In this document: piece after piece, positions 1-6,990 of the stretch
Layout: every line of letters starts with the position of its first letter
How positions within the stretch are numbered: position 1 is the first letter of the stretch
NCBI GenBank assembly: GCA_964387645.1
Contig: CAYLYM010000079.1
Span: 1-18,165 of the forward strand
DNA: 18,165 bases
Source: CAYLYM01 sp964387645
GTDB taxonomy: Bacteria; Calditrichota; Calditrichia; RBG-13-44-9
Direction of reading: 5' to 3'
The notes under the pieces: generated by a model
Told to the model about the DNA's origin: nothing
The model's input: only the letters and a program-made list of their open reading frames with translations
The model's database searches: none
Translations under genes and position numbers: made by a program

Positions 1-73
1 GGGGCGACTGGATTTGAACCAGCGACCCCCTGCTCCCAAGGCAGGTGCGCTAACCAGGCTGCGCTACGCCCCG
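1..73 (-). tRNA. tRNA-Pro (anticodon UGG), 3' end cut by the window edge
   Basis: Read on the minus strand from 73, the sequence folds as a cloverleaf. The acceptor strand CGGGGCG pairs with CGCCCC at the window edge. The anticodon stem CCTGC/GCAGG closes a seven-base loop CTTGGGA with anticodon TGG. The T arm carries GGTTCAAATCC. The last base pair of the acceptor stem, the discriminator base and any encoded CCA lie beyond position 1, so the gene is partial here. A well-formed promoter sits just upstream. Confidence 0.95.
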
Positions 74-107
74 ATCACAATAATTAAACTCTTTTTAAAA
101 GCTTAAA

Positions 108-136
108 AATGTAATTGAATTTTTTTTCGATGTCAA
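108..136 (-). promoter_or_regulatory. sigma70-type promoter of tRNA-Pro
   Basis: On the minus strand a perfect -35 box TTGACA (131-136) is followed by a 17-base spacer and a -10 box TACATT (108-113). Transcription would begin near 101, giving a 5' leader of about 28 bases before the mature tRNA. Box quality, spacing and position in front of a stable-RNA gene make this one of the two strongest promoter calls in the window. Confidence 0.75.
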
Positions 137-229
137 GTAAGTAAAAATTCTAACCGGTATGAAATTCAAAGAACTGAATAGCATAAAAATTGCCTTCTTT
201 GACCCTCCAACAGAATATGCTCTTTAAAA

Positions 230-249
230 ATTGTTTTTAAATAAACAAT
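230..249 (-). terminator. possible weak terminator after the 363-848 gene
   Basis: ATTGTTT (230-236) and AAACAAT (243-249) form a 7 bp stem with a 6-base loop. On the minus strand the stem is followed by TTTTTA. It lies about 115 bases past the stop codon of the upstream minus-strand gene. The stem is AT-rich and weak, so this is tentative. Confidence 0.3.
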
Positions 250-362
250 AATTATTTTGGGCTACAAGTACATTGGTATCCATATCTTACCAAACTGTTG
301 AACAAAGATAAATCAATTTTAAAATATCTTATATATTCCTGGCCGACAAATGCTAATAATCG

Positions 363-848
363 TTATCTAAAATAATAGCGTGCACCAAAAGCTGCGTTCA
401 TATTGAACTTGGTGGATGGCACAACGTTTAAAATAGGTACAATTTCAAAGAATATATCAACGGGCACTTCCACGATGAATAAATTGACACCTAAAGGAAA
501 TCTTATTCCCAATTTACTGGACTCTTTAAATTTTATCCTGGCACCTATGCCATAATAAAAGGGAATTGAATTCGTCTCAACCTTCAAAGAATGAAAATCA
601 TGCAGTAAGTAATCCACATGCAAATGCAAGGCGCTTTCTTTTCCAAACGACCAGGCAACTGCTGCATCCCACGCCACTTTTTGGCTTTGCCACTTCTTAA
701 AACTTAATCCAGTGGGCTCACCCAGAATTATCCCAACCCCTAAAACTTTATCGTTTTGCGCGAACAGATTACTAAAGAGATTCAGAAATGAGAAAAATAT
801 AAGAATAAACAAAAAATAATGATTACTGCAATAGCGTGAATAAGGCAT
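363..848 (-). CDS. small exported protein, probably outer-membrane beta-barrel
   Basis: I do not recognise a named gene. From the ATG at 848 the product is 161 residues. It begins with a long hydrophobic segment rich in Phe, Leu and Ile that ends in an FAQ/N signal-peptidase-like site at about residue 31. The mature part starts with a glycine-rich segment GVGIILGEPTGLSFKKW, then alternating polar and hydrophobic stretches, and it ends with an aromatic residue followed by Arg (YYFR). That layout suits a small outer-membrane beta-barrel; the GEPTGLS-type start resembles short barrel proteins such as the DUF3996/BAPKO_0422 type, but I hold that loosely. The frame is open upstream to a TTG at 884. 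The ATG is preferred because it puts the signal peptide at the N terminus, although no strong Shine-Dalgarno sequence is visible for either start. The gene stands alone, with a candidate promoter at 920-947. Confidence 0.65.
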   Translation of the reverse strand: MPYSRYCSNHYFLFILIFFSFLNLFSNLFAQNDKVLGVGIILGEPTGLSFKKWQSQKVAWDAAVAWSFGKESALHLHVDYLLHDFHSLKVETNSIPFYYGIGARIKFKESSKLGIRFPLGVNLFIVEVPVDIFFEIVPILNVVPSTKFNMNAAFGARYYFR

Positions 849-919
849 GATAGCACCCTGTTCTAATGTTTTTATTCTGCTCAAAACAAGTCATAGGTAA
901 ATATTTCTCCGCCAATTAC

Positions 920-947
920 ATTCTAACGTATTTATGAAACACAACAA
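920..947 (-). promoter_or_regulatory. candidate promoter for the 363-848 gene
   Basis: On the minus strand TTGTTG (942-947), a 16-base spacer and TAGAAT (920-925) match the sigma70 pattern, placing a start about 65 bases before the ATG at 848. An imperfect stem (TGAAACA 935-941 with TGTTTCA 952-958) overlaps the -35 region. AT-rich spacers give such matches by chance, so support is moderate. Confidence 0.4.
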
Positions 948-1009
948 TGAATGTTTCAGTCAAAATGAATTTAAGAAAATTTCTGAATTAATTTTGTTTT
1001 TAAATATAT

Positions 1010-1167
1010 AAATTCATTCTAAATAGGATTTCTTAATCACCACGAATGAAATTGAAAGGTTACCCTGAGCCCAGTCAAAGAATTTTATTAAAAATTAAGG
1101 AATTCTTTACTTTTTTCAAAATGACAATCCTTGGCTAAATAACCTTTTTAGAGCAAACTCATATATA
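1010..1167. repeat. MITE/REP-like element, copy A
   Basis: This non-coding 158-base stretch has imperfect inverted ends: 1010-1033 and 1140-1167, about 12 of 18 positions matching over the core. Its right end matches the right end of copy B (17153-17180) at 22 of 28 positions without gaps, and its left end matches the copy B left end at about 16 of 24. Between the ends both copies carry, in the same order, GTTACCCTGAG (1059-1069), TTATTAAAAAT (1085-1095) and GATTCTT/AATTCTT. Local arms AAAGAATT (1077-1084) and AATTCTTT (1101-1108) add a second palindrome. Matches were counted by eye. Confidence 0.6.
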
Positions 1168-1357
1168 ATCAGATTCTTTTGATTTAGATTCAGTTATAGA
1201 GCTTTTTCATAATATTTAAGATAGTGTTAGTTCTATATTGAATGTTAATCATACAATGAAGCTGTGATATAAAAAAATTTTAAGTAAAAAAAATCAAGGG
1301 TGAAATCCATCGCCACTATCAATATTTCTCTTGTCGAAAATATCCTTATTTAATAAA

Positions 1358-2668
1358 CTAAAATAAACTCTCAATTTTTTCTCTTAAATATTCCAGCACT
1401 TTGTCTTTGCTGATCCGTTCTTGTGCCATACTGTCACGATCGCGCACTGTTACTGTCCCATCATCAAGAGTTTGTCCATCAACCGTAATTCCAAACGGTG
1501 TTCCTGCTTCATCCTGCCTTCTATAACGTCTACCTATAGATCCGGCCTCATCATAAAAGACTTTAAAATAAGGCCGTAATCCCTCAATTATATTATGAGC
1601 CACTTCCGGCATCCCATCTTTTTTAACCAGTGGTAACACCGCTGCCTTGATTGGTGCAATTTGTGGTTTCAGGCGAAGAACAACCCTTTCTTCTTCCTCC
1701 TCATAGGCATCAACTAAAGCTGTCAACATAAGACGATCAACACCCGTGGAGGTTTCAATAACATAAGGAATGTATTTTTGATCGATTTCCTGATCATAAT
1801 ATTTTAAATCCTTTCCAGAGAATTCCTGATGACGGCTTAAATCAAAATCCGTTCGATTATGGATTCCTTCAATTTCACTCCAGCCGAATGGAAATTCATA
1901 TTCGATGTCGAAGGCAGCTCTGGCGTAATGAGCCAATTCATCCGGTCCATGTTCATGAAAACGCAATTTATCCCTACGAATACCCAAACGATCGTACCAT
2001 TTAATTCGCTGTTCTTTCCAATATTCAAAATATTCCATATCTGTGCCGGGTCGGACAAAGTATTGCATTTCCATTTGTTCAAATTCGCGCGTTCGGAAAA
2101 TGAAATTCCCGGGCGTGATTTCATTTCGAAAAGCTTTCCCAATTTGGGCAATTCCAAAAGGAATCTTTTGCCGAGAAGCTTCTCGGACATTATGAAAATT
2201 CACATAAATCCCCTGAGCAGTTTCAGGCCGAAGATAAACTACACTCGATGCATCTTCAACTGGACCCATAAAAGTTTTGAACATCAGGTTAAACATCCGC
2301 GGCTCCGTCAACTCTCCACCGCAATTCGGGCAACCTTTTTCTAATTCTATCTGGTCGGCTCTCCACCTCAATTTACAATTTTTACAATCCACCAGCGGAT
2401 CTGTAAATCCTTCCACATGCCCTGAAGCATGCCAAACTCTGGGATGCATAAGAATACTGGCATCTATCCCCTCAATATCATCCCGCTCATAAACCATTGA
2501 CTTCCACCATAGTTCCTTAATGTTTTTCTTCAATTCTGTTCCCAGAGGCCCATAGTCGTAACAGCTATTAATACCACCGTAAATTTCACTGCTCTGAAAA
2601 ACGTATCCTCGACGTTTGGCTAAAGATACTAATTTGTCCATTAGATTTTGTGAATTACGCTTACCCAC
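1358..2668 (-). CDS. glyS: glycyl-tRNA synthetase (single-chain, homodimeric type)
   Basis: This cytoplasmic enzyme charges tRNA-Gly with glycine for translation. The 436-residue protein is a full-length class II synthetase of the eukaryotic/archaeal-like dimeric kind, unrelated to the two-subunit GlyQ/GlyS form. Visible landmarks are the N-terminal YGGINSCYDYGPLG (about 30-43), two zinc-type pairs CKNC (95-98) and CPNC (113-116), LRPETAQGIY (about 146-155), motif 2 with FRNE (180-183) and RTREFEQME (192-200), motif 3 GVDRLML (309-315), and a C-terminal anticodon-binding domain (about 335-436) with GRRYRRQDEAGTP. The start is GTG at 2666-2668, chosen because GAAGGGA lies about seven bases upstream. 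It is the last gene of the ksgA-mgtE-recO-glyS cluster, 50 bases after recO. Confidence 0.95.
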   Translation of the reverse strand: MGKRNSQNLMDKLVSLAKRRGYVFQSSEIYGGINSCYDYGPLGTELKKNIKELWWKSMVYERDDIEGIDASILMHPRVWHASGHVEGFTDPLVDCKNCKLRWRADQIELEKGCPNCGGELTEPRMFNLMFKTFMGPVEDASSVVYLRPETAQGIYVNFHNVREASRQKIPFGIAQIGKAFRNEITPGNFIFRTREFEQMEMQYFVRPGTDMEYFEYWKEQRIKWYDRLGIRRDKLRFHEHGPDELAHYARAAFDIEYEFPFGWSEIEGIHNRTDFDLSRHQEFSGKDLKYYDQEIDQKYIPYVIETSTGVDRLMLTALVDAYEEEEERVVLRLKPQIAPIKAAVLPLVKKDGMPEVAHNIIEGLRPYFKVFYDEAGSIGRRYRRQDEAGTPFGITVDGQTLDDGTVTVRDRDSMAQERISKDKVLEYLREKIESLF

Positions 2669-2718
2669 GACATATTCCCTTCGATTAAATCACTTCTAAA
2701 ATTAAACCTCAAATATAA

Positions 2719-3489
2719 TCAGGGAAGATACATTTTCAAAGATTTTAATTGAAGTGAAATTTCTGTATGATAATTCAGGTGAGCCATTAAAATATCAATT
2801 AAATGCAGTAAGTTCACCTGTTTGATGGGTAAATTTTTTAAAGAATTCAACTTACCCGATTCGGCCTCTTGTAAAGCTAAAAGAACTTGCCATTCCAGTT
2901 GATTCAACATCCATTGTATTGAAAGATGTTGTGAGGGACATTTGGCACAAATGATTGCACCATTAGCTGTATCGACACTTAGAGGGAAACTAGTAGGCTT
3001 GTTCTGACAAATTACACAAATTGAAAAGTTCCATCCAAAACCCAGAGATTCACTTAAATTTAGAATAAATTGCAATAAATAACATGGCGGCGGTACACCA
3101 CCATTCTGATCTAAGCCTTTTAATATGTTGACTGTGGCTTGATAAAGTGTCGGATCTCCCTCATTACAATGAATCAAATTTTGGAGCAACTCAAAGATGG
3201 CAAAAGCCACGGACATTTTAAGCAAATCTTCCCGCACATTACTATAAAGATCGATTAATGCAGCTTGCGAAATAATTTGTAATCCACGACCTTCACGAAA
3301 AGATATAACAACTTCTACTCTATTTAGATTCTCAAAAATGCCGCGAAAAGGACTTTTAGGACGTAATGCACCCTTAGCAATAGCTTTTACGTTACCAACA
3401 TCACGCGTAAATAGATGAACTATTTTACTTGTCTCACTCCATCGAGTATTTTTTAAAACCAGGGCTTCTGTTTTTAAAATTTTACCCAT
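2719..3489 (-). CDS. recO: DNA repair protein RecO
   Basis: RecO is a recombination mediator. With RecR (and RecF) it loads RecA onto SSB-coated single-stranded DNA at gaps, and it also anneals strands. The 256-residue length is normal. The N-terminal OB-fold domain (about 1-80) contains the family's LVLKNTRWSETSKIVHLFTR and KGALRPKSPFRG stretches. The helical C-terminal part carries a complete four-cysteine zinc site: C158, C161, C181 and C184. The start is the ATG at 3487-3489, with only a weak purine-rich AAAGAGAAA upstream. It lies 108 bases after mgtE and 50 before glyS on the same strand, so it is probably cotranscribed. The recO-glyS neighbourhood is a common bacterial arrangement. Confidence 0.93.
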   Translation of the reverse strand: MGKILKTEALVLKNTRWSETSKIVHLFTRDVGNVKAIAKGALRPKSPFRGIFENLNRVEVVISFREGRGLQIISQAALIDLYSNVREDLLKMSVAFAIFELLQNLIHCNEGDPTLYQATVNILKGLDQNGGVPPPCYLLQFILNLSESLGFGWNFSICVICQNKPTSFPLSVDTANGAIICAKCPSQHLSIQWMLNQLEWQVLLALQEAESGKLNSLKNLPIKQVNLLHLIDILMAHLNYHTEISLQLKSLKMYLP

Positions 3490-3597
3490 AATTTTTTTCT
3501 CTTTAAAATTCGTTTTTAATTCATAGAGTAAAACTCACTGTGTTCTAACAATTATTAAACGGCCTCATCCTGGATATGAAAGGGCAAAAATTAAATA

Positions 3598-4965
3598 TCA
3601 AATAATAAAACTAAAGCCAATTGTAAGGAGGGTAAAATATATCAGTAATCCCACAACGTCATTAAAAGTGGCAACGAACGGCCCAGTTGCTAAAGCAGGA
3701 TCAACATTAATTTTTTTGAAAAAAATGGGAATAATTGCACCAAATATAGAGGCATTCATTATAATCATTACCAGAGTGGTGCTTAAAAGAAGTCCAAATA
3801 CAAAATCTTTATGCCATAATGCAATAATGATAAATATCAAAGTACCCAAAAAAGCACCATTTAATAAAGAAACAGATAATTCTCTTCGAAGCCTCCTGCG
3901 CGTATCCTTCAAAGCAATTTCACCTGTAGCCAGACCTCTGACAACAATAATACTGGATTGCTGCCCGGTGCTGCCACCTAATGCCATTACTAAAGGGATA
4001 AAAAAGGTAGAAGCGATGATTTGTTGAATAGTTCCCTCAAAATGCTTAAGAATAAAGGCCGATATCATTTCACCAATAAAAGAAAGGATAAGCCAGGGCA
4101 ATCGTGATCGACTAATTTGAATAACACTGTCTTCGAGCACTTCTTCCTCTCCAGTACCGGCAATACGCCCCAAGTCTTCATCCATCTCCTCATCAATAAC
4201 ATCGACAATATCATCAATAGTGATACGGCCGATAAGTTTATGTCTTTTATTGACGACGGGTGCAGCTACCAGATCATATTTTCTGAATAATCGGGCAACT
4301 TCTTCCTGATCCATGTCGCTTTCAATCACAACGACATCCTCATCCATTATATCTCTAACTTTGGTGTGGGGCTCTGCCAAAATCAATCGACTTAGAGAAA
4401 CCATTCCAACCAAAGTACCAAAATCATCCACCACATAACAATAATAAAGATCTTCTACATCATGATGTTTTCGCCTGATTTCTTCAATGGCCTCCTCTAC
4501 CGTCGAATTTGCATCCACCGCCACATATTCTTTGGCCATAATTCCGCCAGCGGTGTCTTCTGGATAAAGCAAGAGCTCCTGAATCTCTTCTGAACTCTCC
4601 TCTTCCACCTGTTCCAGCACCTCGCTCGCCTGGTCTATCGGCAACTCTGAAACAATATCCGCAGCATCATCAGAATCCATCCGGTTAACAATCTCAGCAA
4701 GTCGCTGACTATCTATTCCTTTCAGTATATCTTCCTTAACCGATTCATCTAATTCAATTAGCACATCACTGGCCACATCCGTGCTCAATAGATTGAAGAT
4801 GGCACGACGGTCTTCACCATCCAGATGCGTAATTAAATCAGCAATATCTGCCGGATGTAAATCAGCAATAATGTTCTGAATAAATTCTTTTTGATTATTT
4901 TTAATTAGATAGCGAATATCTTCCAAAATTTCATCCAAACTCATTTCACTAGAGATCGGGCTCAT
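3598..4965 (-). CDS. mgtE: magnesium channel/transporter MgtE
   Basis: MgtE is an inner-membrane Mg2+ channel gated by cytoplasmic Mg2+. The 455-residue protein has the whole family architecture. An acidic helical N domain (about 1-135) contains repeated LHPADIADL-like units. Two CBS domains follow (about 140-200 and 205-262), with DTAGGIMAKEYV and VRDIMDEDVVVI at their starts. Next come an acidic connecting helix and a membrane domain from about 288 with roughly five spans. The pore region shows the signature ALGGSTGQQS (about 328-337) and the conserved Asp in FNDVVGLLIYF (D436). The start ATG at 4965 lies only three bases after the ksgA stop (TGA-ATT-ATG), and that stop sits inside the ribosome binding region AGAGAGATGA, so the two genes are probably translationally coupled. 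No M-box-like leader precedes it. Confidence 0.95.
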   Translation of the reverse strand: MSPISSEMSLDEILEDIRYLIKNNQKEFIQNIIADLHPADIADLITHLDGEDRRAIFNLLSTDVASDVLIELDESVKEDILKGIDSQRLAEIVNRMDSDDAADIVSELPIDQASEVLEQVEEESSEEIQELLLYPEDTAGGIMAKEYVAVDANSTVEEAIEEIRRKHHDVEDLYYCYVVDDFGTLVGMVSLSRLILAEPHTKVRDIMDEDVVVIESDMDQEEVARLFRKYDLVAAPVVNKRHKLIGRITIDDIVDVIDEEMDEDLGRIAGTGEEEVLEDSVIQISRSRLPWLILSFIGEMISAFILKHFEGTIQQIIASTFFIPLVMALGGSTGQQSSIIVVRGLATGEIALKDTRRRLRRELSVSLLNGAFLGTLIFIIIALWHKDFVFGLLLSTTLVMIIMNASIFGAIIPIFFKKINVDPALATGPFVATFNDVVGLLIYFTLLTIGFSFII

Positions 4966-4968
4966 AAT

Positions 4969-5784
4969 TCATCTCTCTAATATTTGATATACCTGATTTG
5001 CTAGGTCTTTAAACTCTTGAACTGATAATGATTCAGGTCGCCTAGTTAAGTCAATTGTTATATTTTTTAATATAGTTTCCGAAAATAATTCAGACAATGT
5101 ATTTCGCAACATTTTCCGACGATATTTAAAGGTGGTTTTAACAATCCATCTAAACATATCGGGATCCACTACTCCTTTATAGGGAGGATGCTTAAAAATC
5201 AATCGTACAACGGCTGATTCAACCTTAGGTTTTGGGAAAAATAAATGTGGCGGTACGGTAAAAAGGTAGTCTACCTGACCTACAACCTGGCATAATACCG
5301 AAAGGATCCCATAAGTTTTTTTGCCAGGATTAGATGTTATTCTTTGTCCCACTTCTTTCTGAACCATAAAAACTGTTGAATGAATTTCATCTGCATTTTC
5401 TAATATTTTAAATAAAATTGGACTGGTTAAATGATAAGGCAAATTACCTATAATATATTTATCATATTCATCGAATCTTTTAAAAATATTATTCAGATCA
5501 ACTTTTAAAAAGTCTTGACAAAGAACCTCAAGATTATTTGGCTGCCCCAATCTATCCGGCAACTCACGGGCCAACAAATCATCAATTTCAATAACCATGA
5601 CTCTGGTAGCCTTGCGTACAAGAAATTCTGTTAATATTCCCTTGCCAGGACCAATCTCTAAAATAAATGCATTATTTCCTAAAGGTAATGCATCAACAAT
5701 TTTTCTGGCGATGTTTTTATCCTGCAAGAAACTTTGGCTCAACCGTTTAGATGGTCTATGGCTCCGGTTTTTTAATTTTTGCAT
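4969..5784 (-). CDS. ksgA: 16S rRNA (adenine1518/1519-N6)-dimethyltransferase
   Basis: KsgA (RsmA) dimethylates two adjacent adenosines in the 3' terminal hairpin of 16S rRNA using S-adenosylmethionine, late in small-subunit assembly. The 271-residue product is of normal length. It shows LSQSFLQD (15-22), the SAM-binding loop LEIGPGKGILT (42-52), the acidic motif VIEIDD (64-69), the catalytic IGNLPYHLTSPI (112-123), and the C-terminal helical domain with FFPKPKVESAVVRL and TFKYRRKMLRNTLS. The start is the ATG at 5782-5784; the upstream GGGGTTAAAAAGTA offers only a weak binding site. It is the first gene of the four-gene minus-strand cluster and overlaps the mgtE ribosome binding site. I could not settle on a promoter in the AT-rich region upstream. 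Confidence 0.95.
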   Translation of the reverse strand: MQKLKNRSHRPSKRLSQSFLQDKNIARKIVDALPLGNNAFILEIGPGKGILTEFLVRKATRVMVIEIDDLLARELPDRLGQPNNLEVLCQDFLKVDLNNIFKRFDEYDKYIIGNLPYHLTSPILFKILENADEIHSTVFMVQKEVGQRITSNPGKKTYGILSVLCQVVGQVDYLFTVPPHLFFPKPKVESAVVRLIFKHPPYKGVVDPDMFRWIVKTTFKYRRKMLRNTLSELFSETILKNITIDLTRRPESLSVQEFKDLANQVYQILER

Positions 5785-6388
5785 TACTTTTTAACCCCAA
5801 CGATATAAAATAAACTCATAGGTAGAATCATATTTTCTAAATTCAACTCTTTTAATATTCTAATTTCTGTTCTAATAATTCATCTGTATAATAACAAAGT
5901 AAATTAGATTTATCTCCAAATCCAGCTTATTGAAAAATGAATATGAACTAAAATTTTAAATTACTGGTGCATCAGGAATACCCCAAGTTTTTAATCGTCC
6001 TTTTTTGGTGGATAGAAATCAAGAAAAATTAACAGGCAAATTGCTTTAGTATTTGAATGATGCAATGCCTATTTTAATACGCATTTTAAAAAATTTCAAA
6101 GATTAAGCTATTCAGAGAAATACGCAAAGATATAATCTAAAAATACTTTAGACTTTTTATAGGATCATAAATTTTTTTCAAAACAAAAATTTTAATATTT
6201 ACTGAATGTAATTTTGGGTAAAAATTAAAGTCTTTATCCAAAAGGTCAAATCTATATTGATTAAATTTTTCTAAATTCAATACACTGGACCGCCAACTTC
6301 AAATTTAGATAAAAAAACATTTTATTTGAAAAGAACAGCATAATCGATTAAATATTCACATGTAATATAAAGAGAAGGAGATTATTCA

Positions 6389-6418
6389 ATGAGGTGGATA
6401 CTGATTAATAAAGTTTAA
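6389..6418 (+). other. nine-codon micro-ORF with strong ribosome binding site
   Basis: AAGGAG (6375-6380) lies eight bases before ATG (6389), opening a frame for the nine-residue peptide MRWILINKV, ended by TAA at 6416-6418. About 25 bases further on comes the bidirectional hairpin at 6443-6464. The arrangement could be a short leader or small-RNA transcript, the stub of a lost gene, or coincidence. Confidence 0.25.
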
Positions 6419-6442
6419 TTAAAGCTTTTAATTTAAACTAAA

Positions 6443-6464
6443 AAACCCCGCTTCGGCGGGGTTT
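6443..6464 (-). terminator. intrinsic terminator of rpoZ, UUCG-type hairpin
   Basis: A 9 bp stem (6443-6451 with 6456-6464), whose core is CCCCGC/GCGGGG, is closed by TTCG on the plus strand (CGAA on the minus strand). On the minus strand it starts three bases after the omega stop codon and runs into TTTTTT. It could also act on the plus strand, where a T run follows at 6472-6477 with less ideal spacing. It is by far the strongest hairpin in the left half of the window. Confidence 0.85.
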
Positions 6465-6467
6465 AAT

Positions 6468-6767
6468 TTACTTTTTTGATTGTTCATAATAAAAAGTTAA
6501 TTTTCCATCTAAAAATTCGCGTTGCGCAGTCACTACCGGGTTTTCTTCATCTTCAACTAGTTCCTCGCCCTTCAATTTTTCATCATCCGCATGAAAAAGT
6601 TCTTCTTCTAATTCACCTTCCAATTCGTCTAAAATCTGCCGATCCCTTTTCTTCTGATATAATTCTTCATTTATTTGTCGGGCTCTTTTGGCAATCACAA
6701 TAGCCGCTTCATAAAGATTTTCAGACAATGATAAATATTTCTCTAAATCTTGGGTTGTCGCAGGCAT
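6468..6767 (-). CDS. rpoZ: probable RNA polymerase omega subunit
   Basis: Omega is a small subunit that clamps the beta' C terminus and helps core RNA polymerase assemble. The 99-residue protein has the two recognisable blocks of the omega/Rpb6 family. The first is NLYEAAIVIAKRARQIN (17-33), matching the usual N-F-E-L-x6-R-A-R-Q helix. The second is NPVVTAQREFLDGKLTF (76-92), matching the usual K-P-T-V-x-A-x-R-E-x5-G-K segment. They are separated by an unusually acidic linker (about 42-75, over a third Glu/Asp). The start ATG is preceded by AGGAGG with six bases of spacing, one of the best ribosome binding sites in the window. The gene is monocistronic, ended by the 6443-6464 hairpin and divergent from the acyl-CoA synthetase. 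It lacks the gmk neighbour often seen elsewhere, so the call rests on sequence alone. Confidence 0.72.
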   Translation of the reverse strand: MPATTQDLEKYLSLSENLYEAAIVIAKRARQINEELYQKKRDRQILDELEGELEEELFHADDEKLKGEELVEDEENPVVTAQREFLDGKLTFYYEQSKK

Positions 6768-6880
6768 TTATATCCTCCTGTTAAAAAATCTTAAAATAAT
6801 TAACAAATTTAATAATTAAAATTATAAATTCAAAATATTTTAAAAATTTAATCAGTTTTATTTTATAAAACTTGCATATT

Positions 6881-6910
6881 TTGTTTAATTTTTTAAACTA
6901 TTATTATAAT
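6881..6910 (+). promoter_or_regulatory. candidate promoter of the acyl-CoA synthetase
   Basis: A perfect TATAAT (6905-6910) lies 18 bases after TTGTTT (6881-6886), which would start transcription near 6917 and leave a leader of about 75 bases. The whole 6781-6960 divergent region is extremely AT-rich, so a chance match is quite possible. Confidence 0.4.
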
Positions 6911-6990
6911 AAATTTTATTTTTCATTTATTTTTAAAACAATCTTTTTTCTTTAAATTTTTTGAGAGAACCTAAAACAGGTATACGAACT

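Larger units (their letters stand above)
885..1357. other. 473-base spacer, no gene seen
   Basis: No open frame with a ribosome binding site is visible. The left part holds the candidate promoter for the 363-848 gene. The middle (about 1010-1167) is an inverted-repeat element described separately. The right part (1168-1357), downstream of glyS, is plain AT-rich sequence without a convincing terminator hairpin. Confidence 0.6.
5785..6467. other. 683-base spacer upstream of ksgA
   Basis: No gene of ordinary size is visible on either strand and AT content is high throughout. The ksgA promoter must lie in the left part, but no box pair stands out. The right end contains a nine-codon plus-strand reading frame with a good ribosome binding site (6389-6418) and the rpoZ terminator (6443-6464). 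Confidence 0.6.

Noticed and set aside
1859..2344. Long plus-strand open frame opposite glyS
   Set aside because: It is antisense to conserved class II synthetase motifs, has no ribosome binding site and its translation shows no domain.
3490..3597. GAGTAAAACTC palindrome between mgtE and recO, considered as a terminator or another repeat copy
   Set aside because: Stem of four pairs without a T run; resemblance to the element end is too short to count.
4966..5784. M-box or other Mg2+-sensing leader upstream of mgtE
   Set aside because: mgtE follows ksgA with a three-base gap, leaving no room for a leader.
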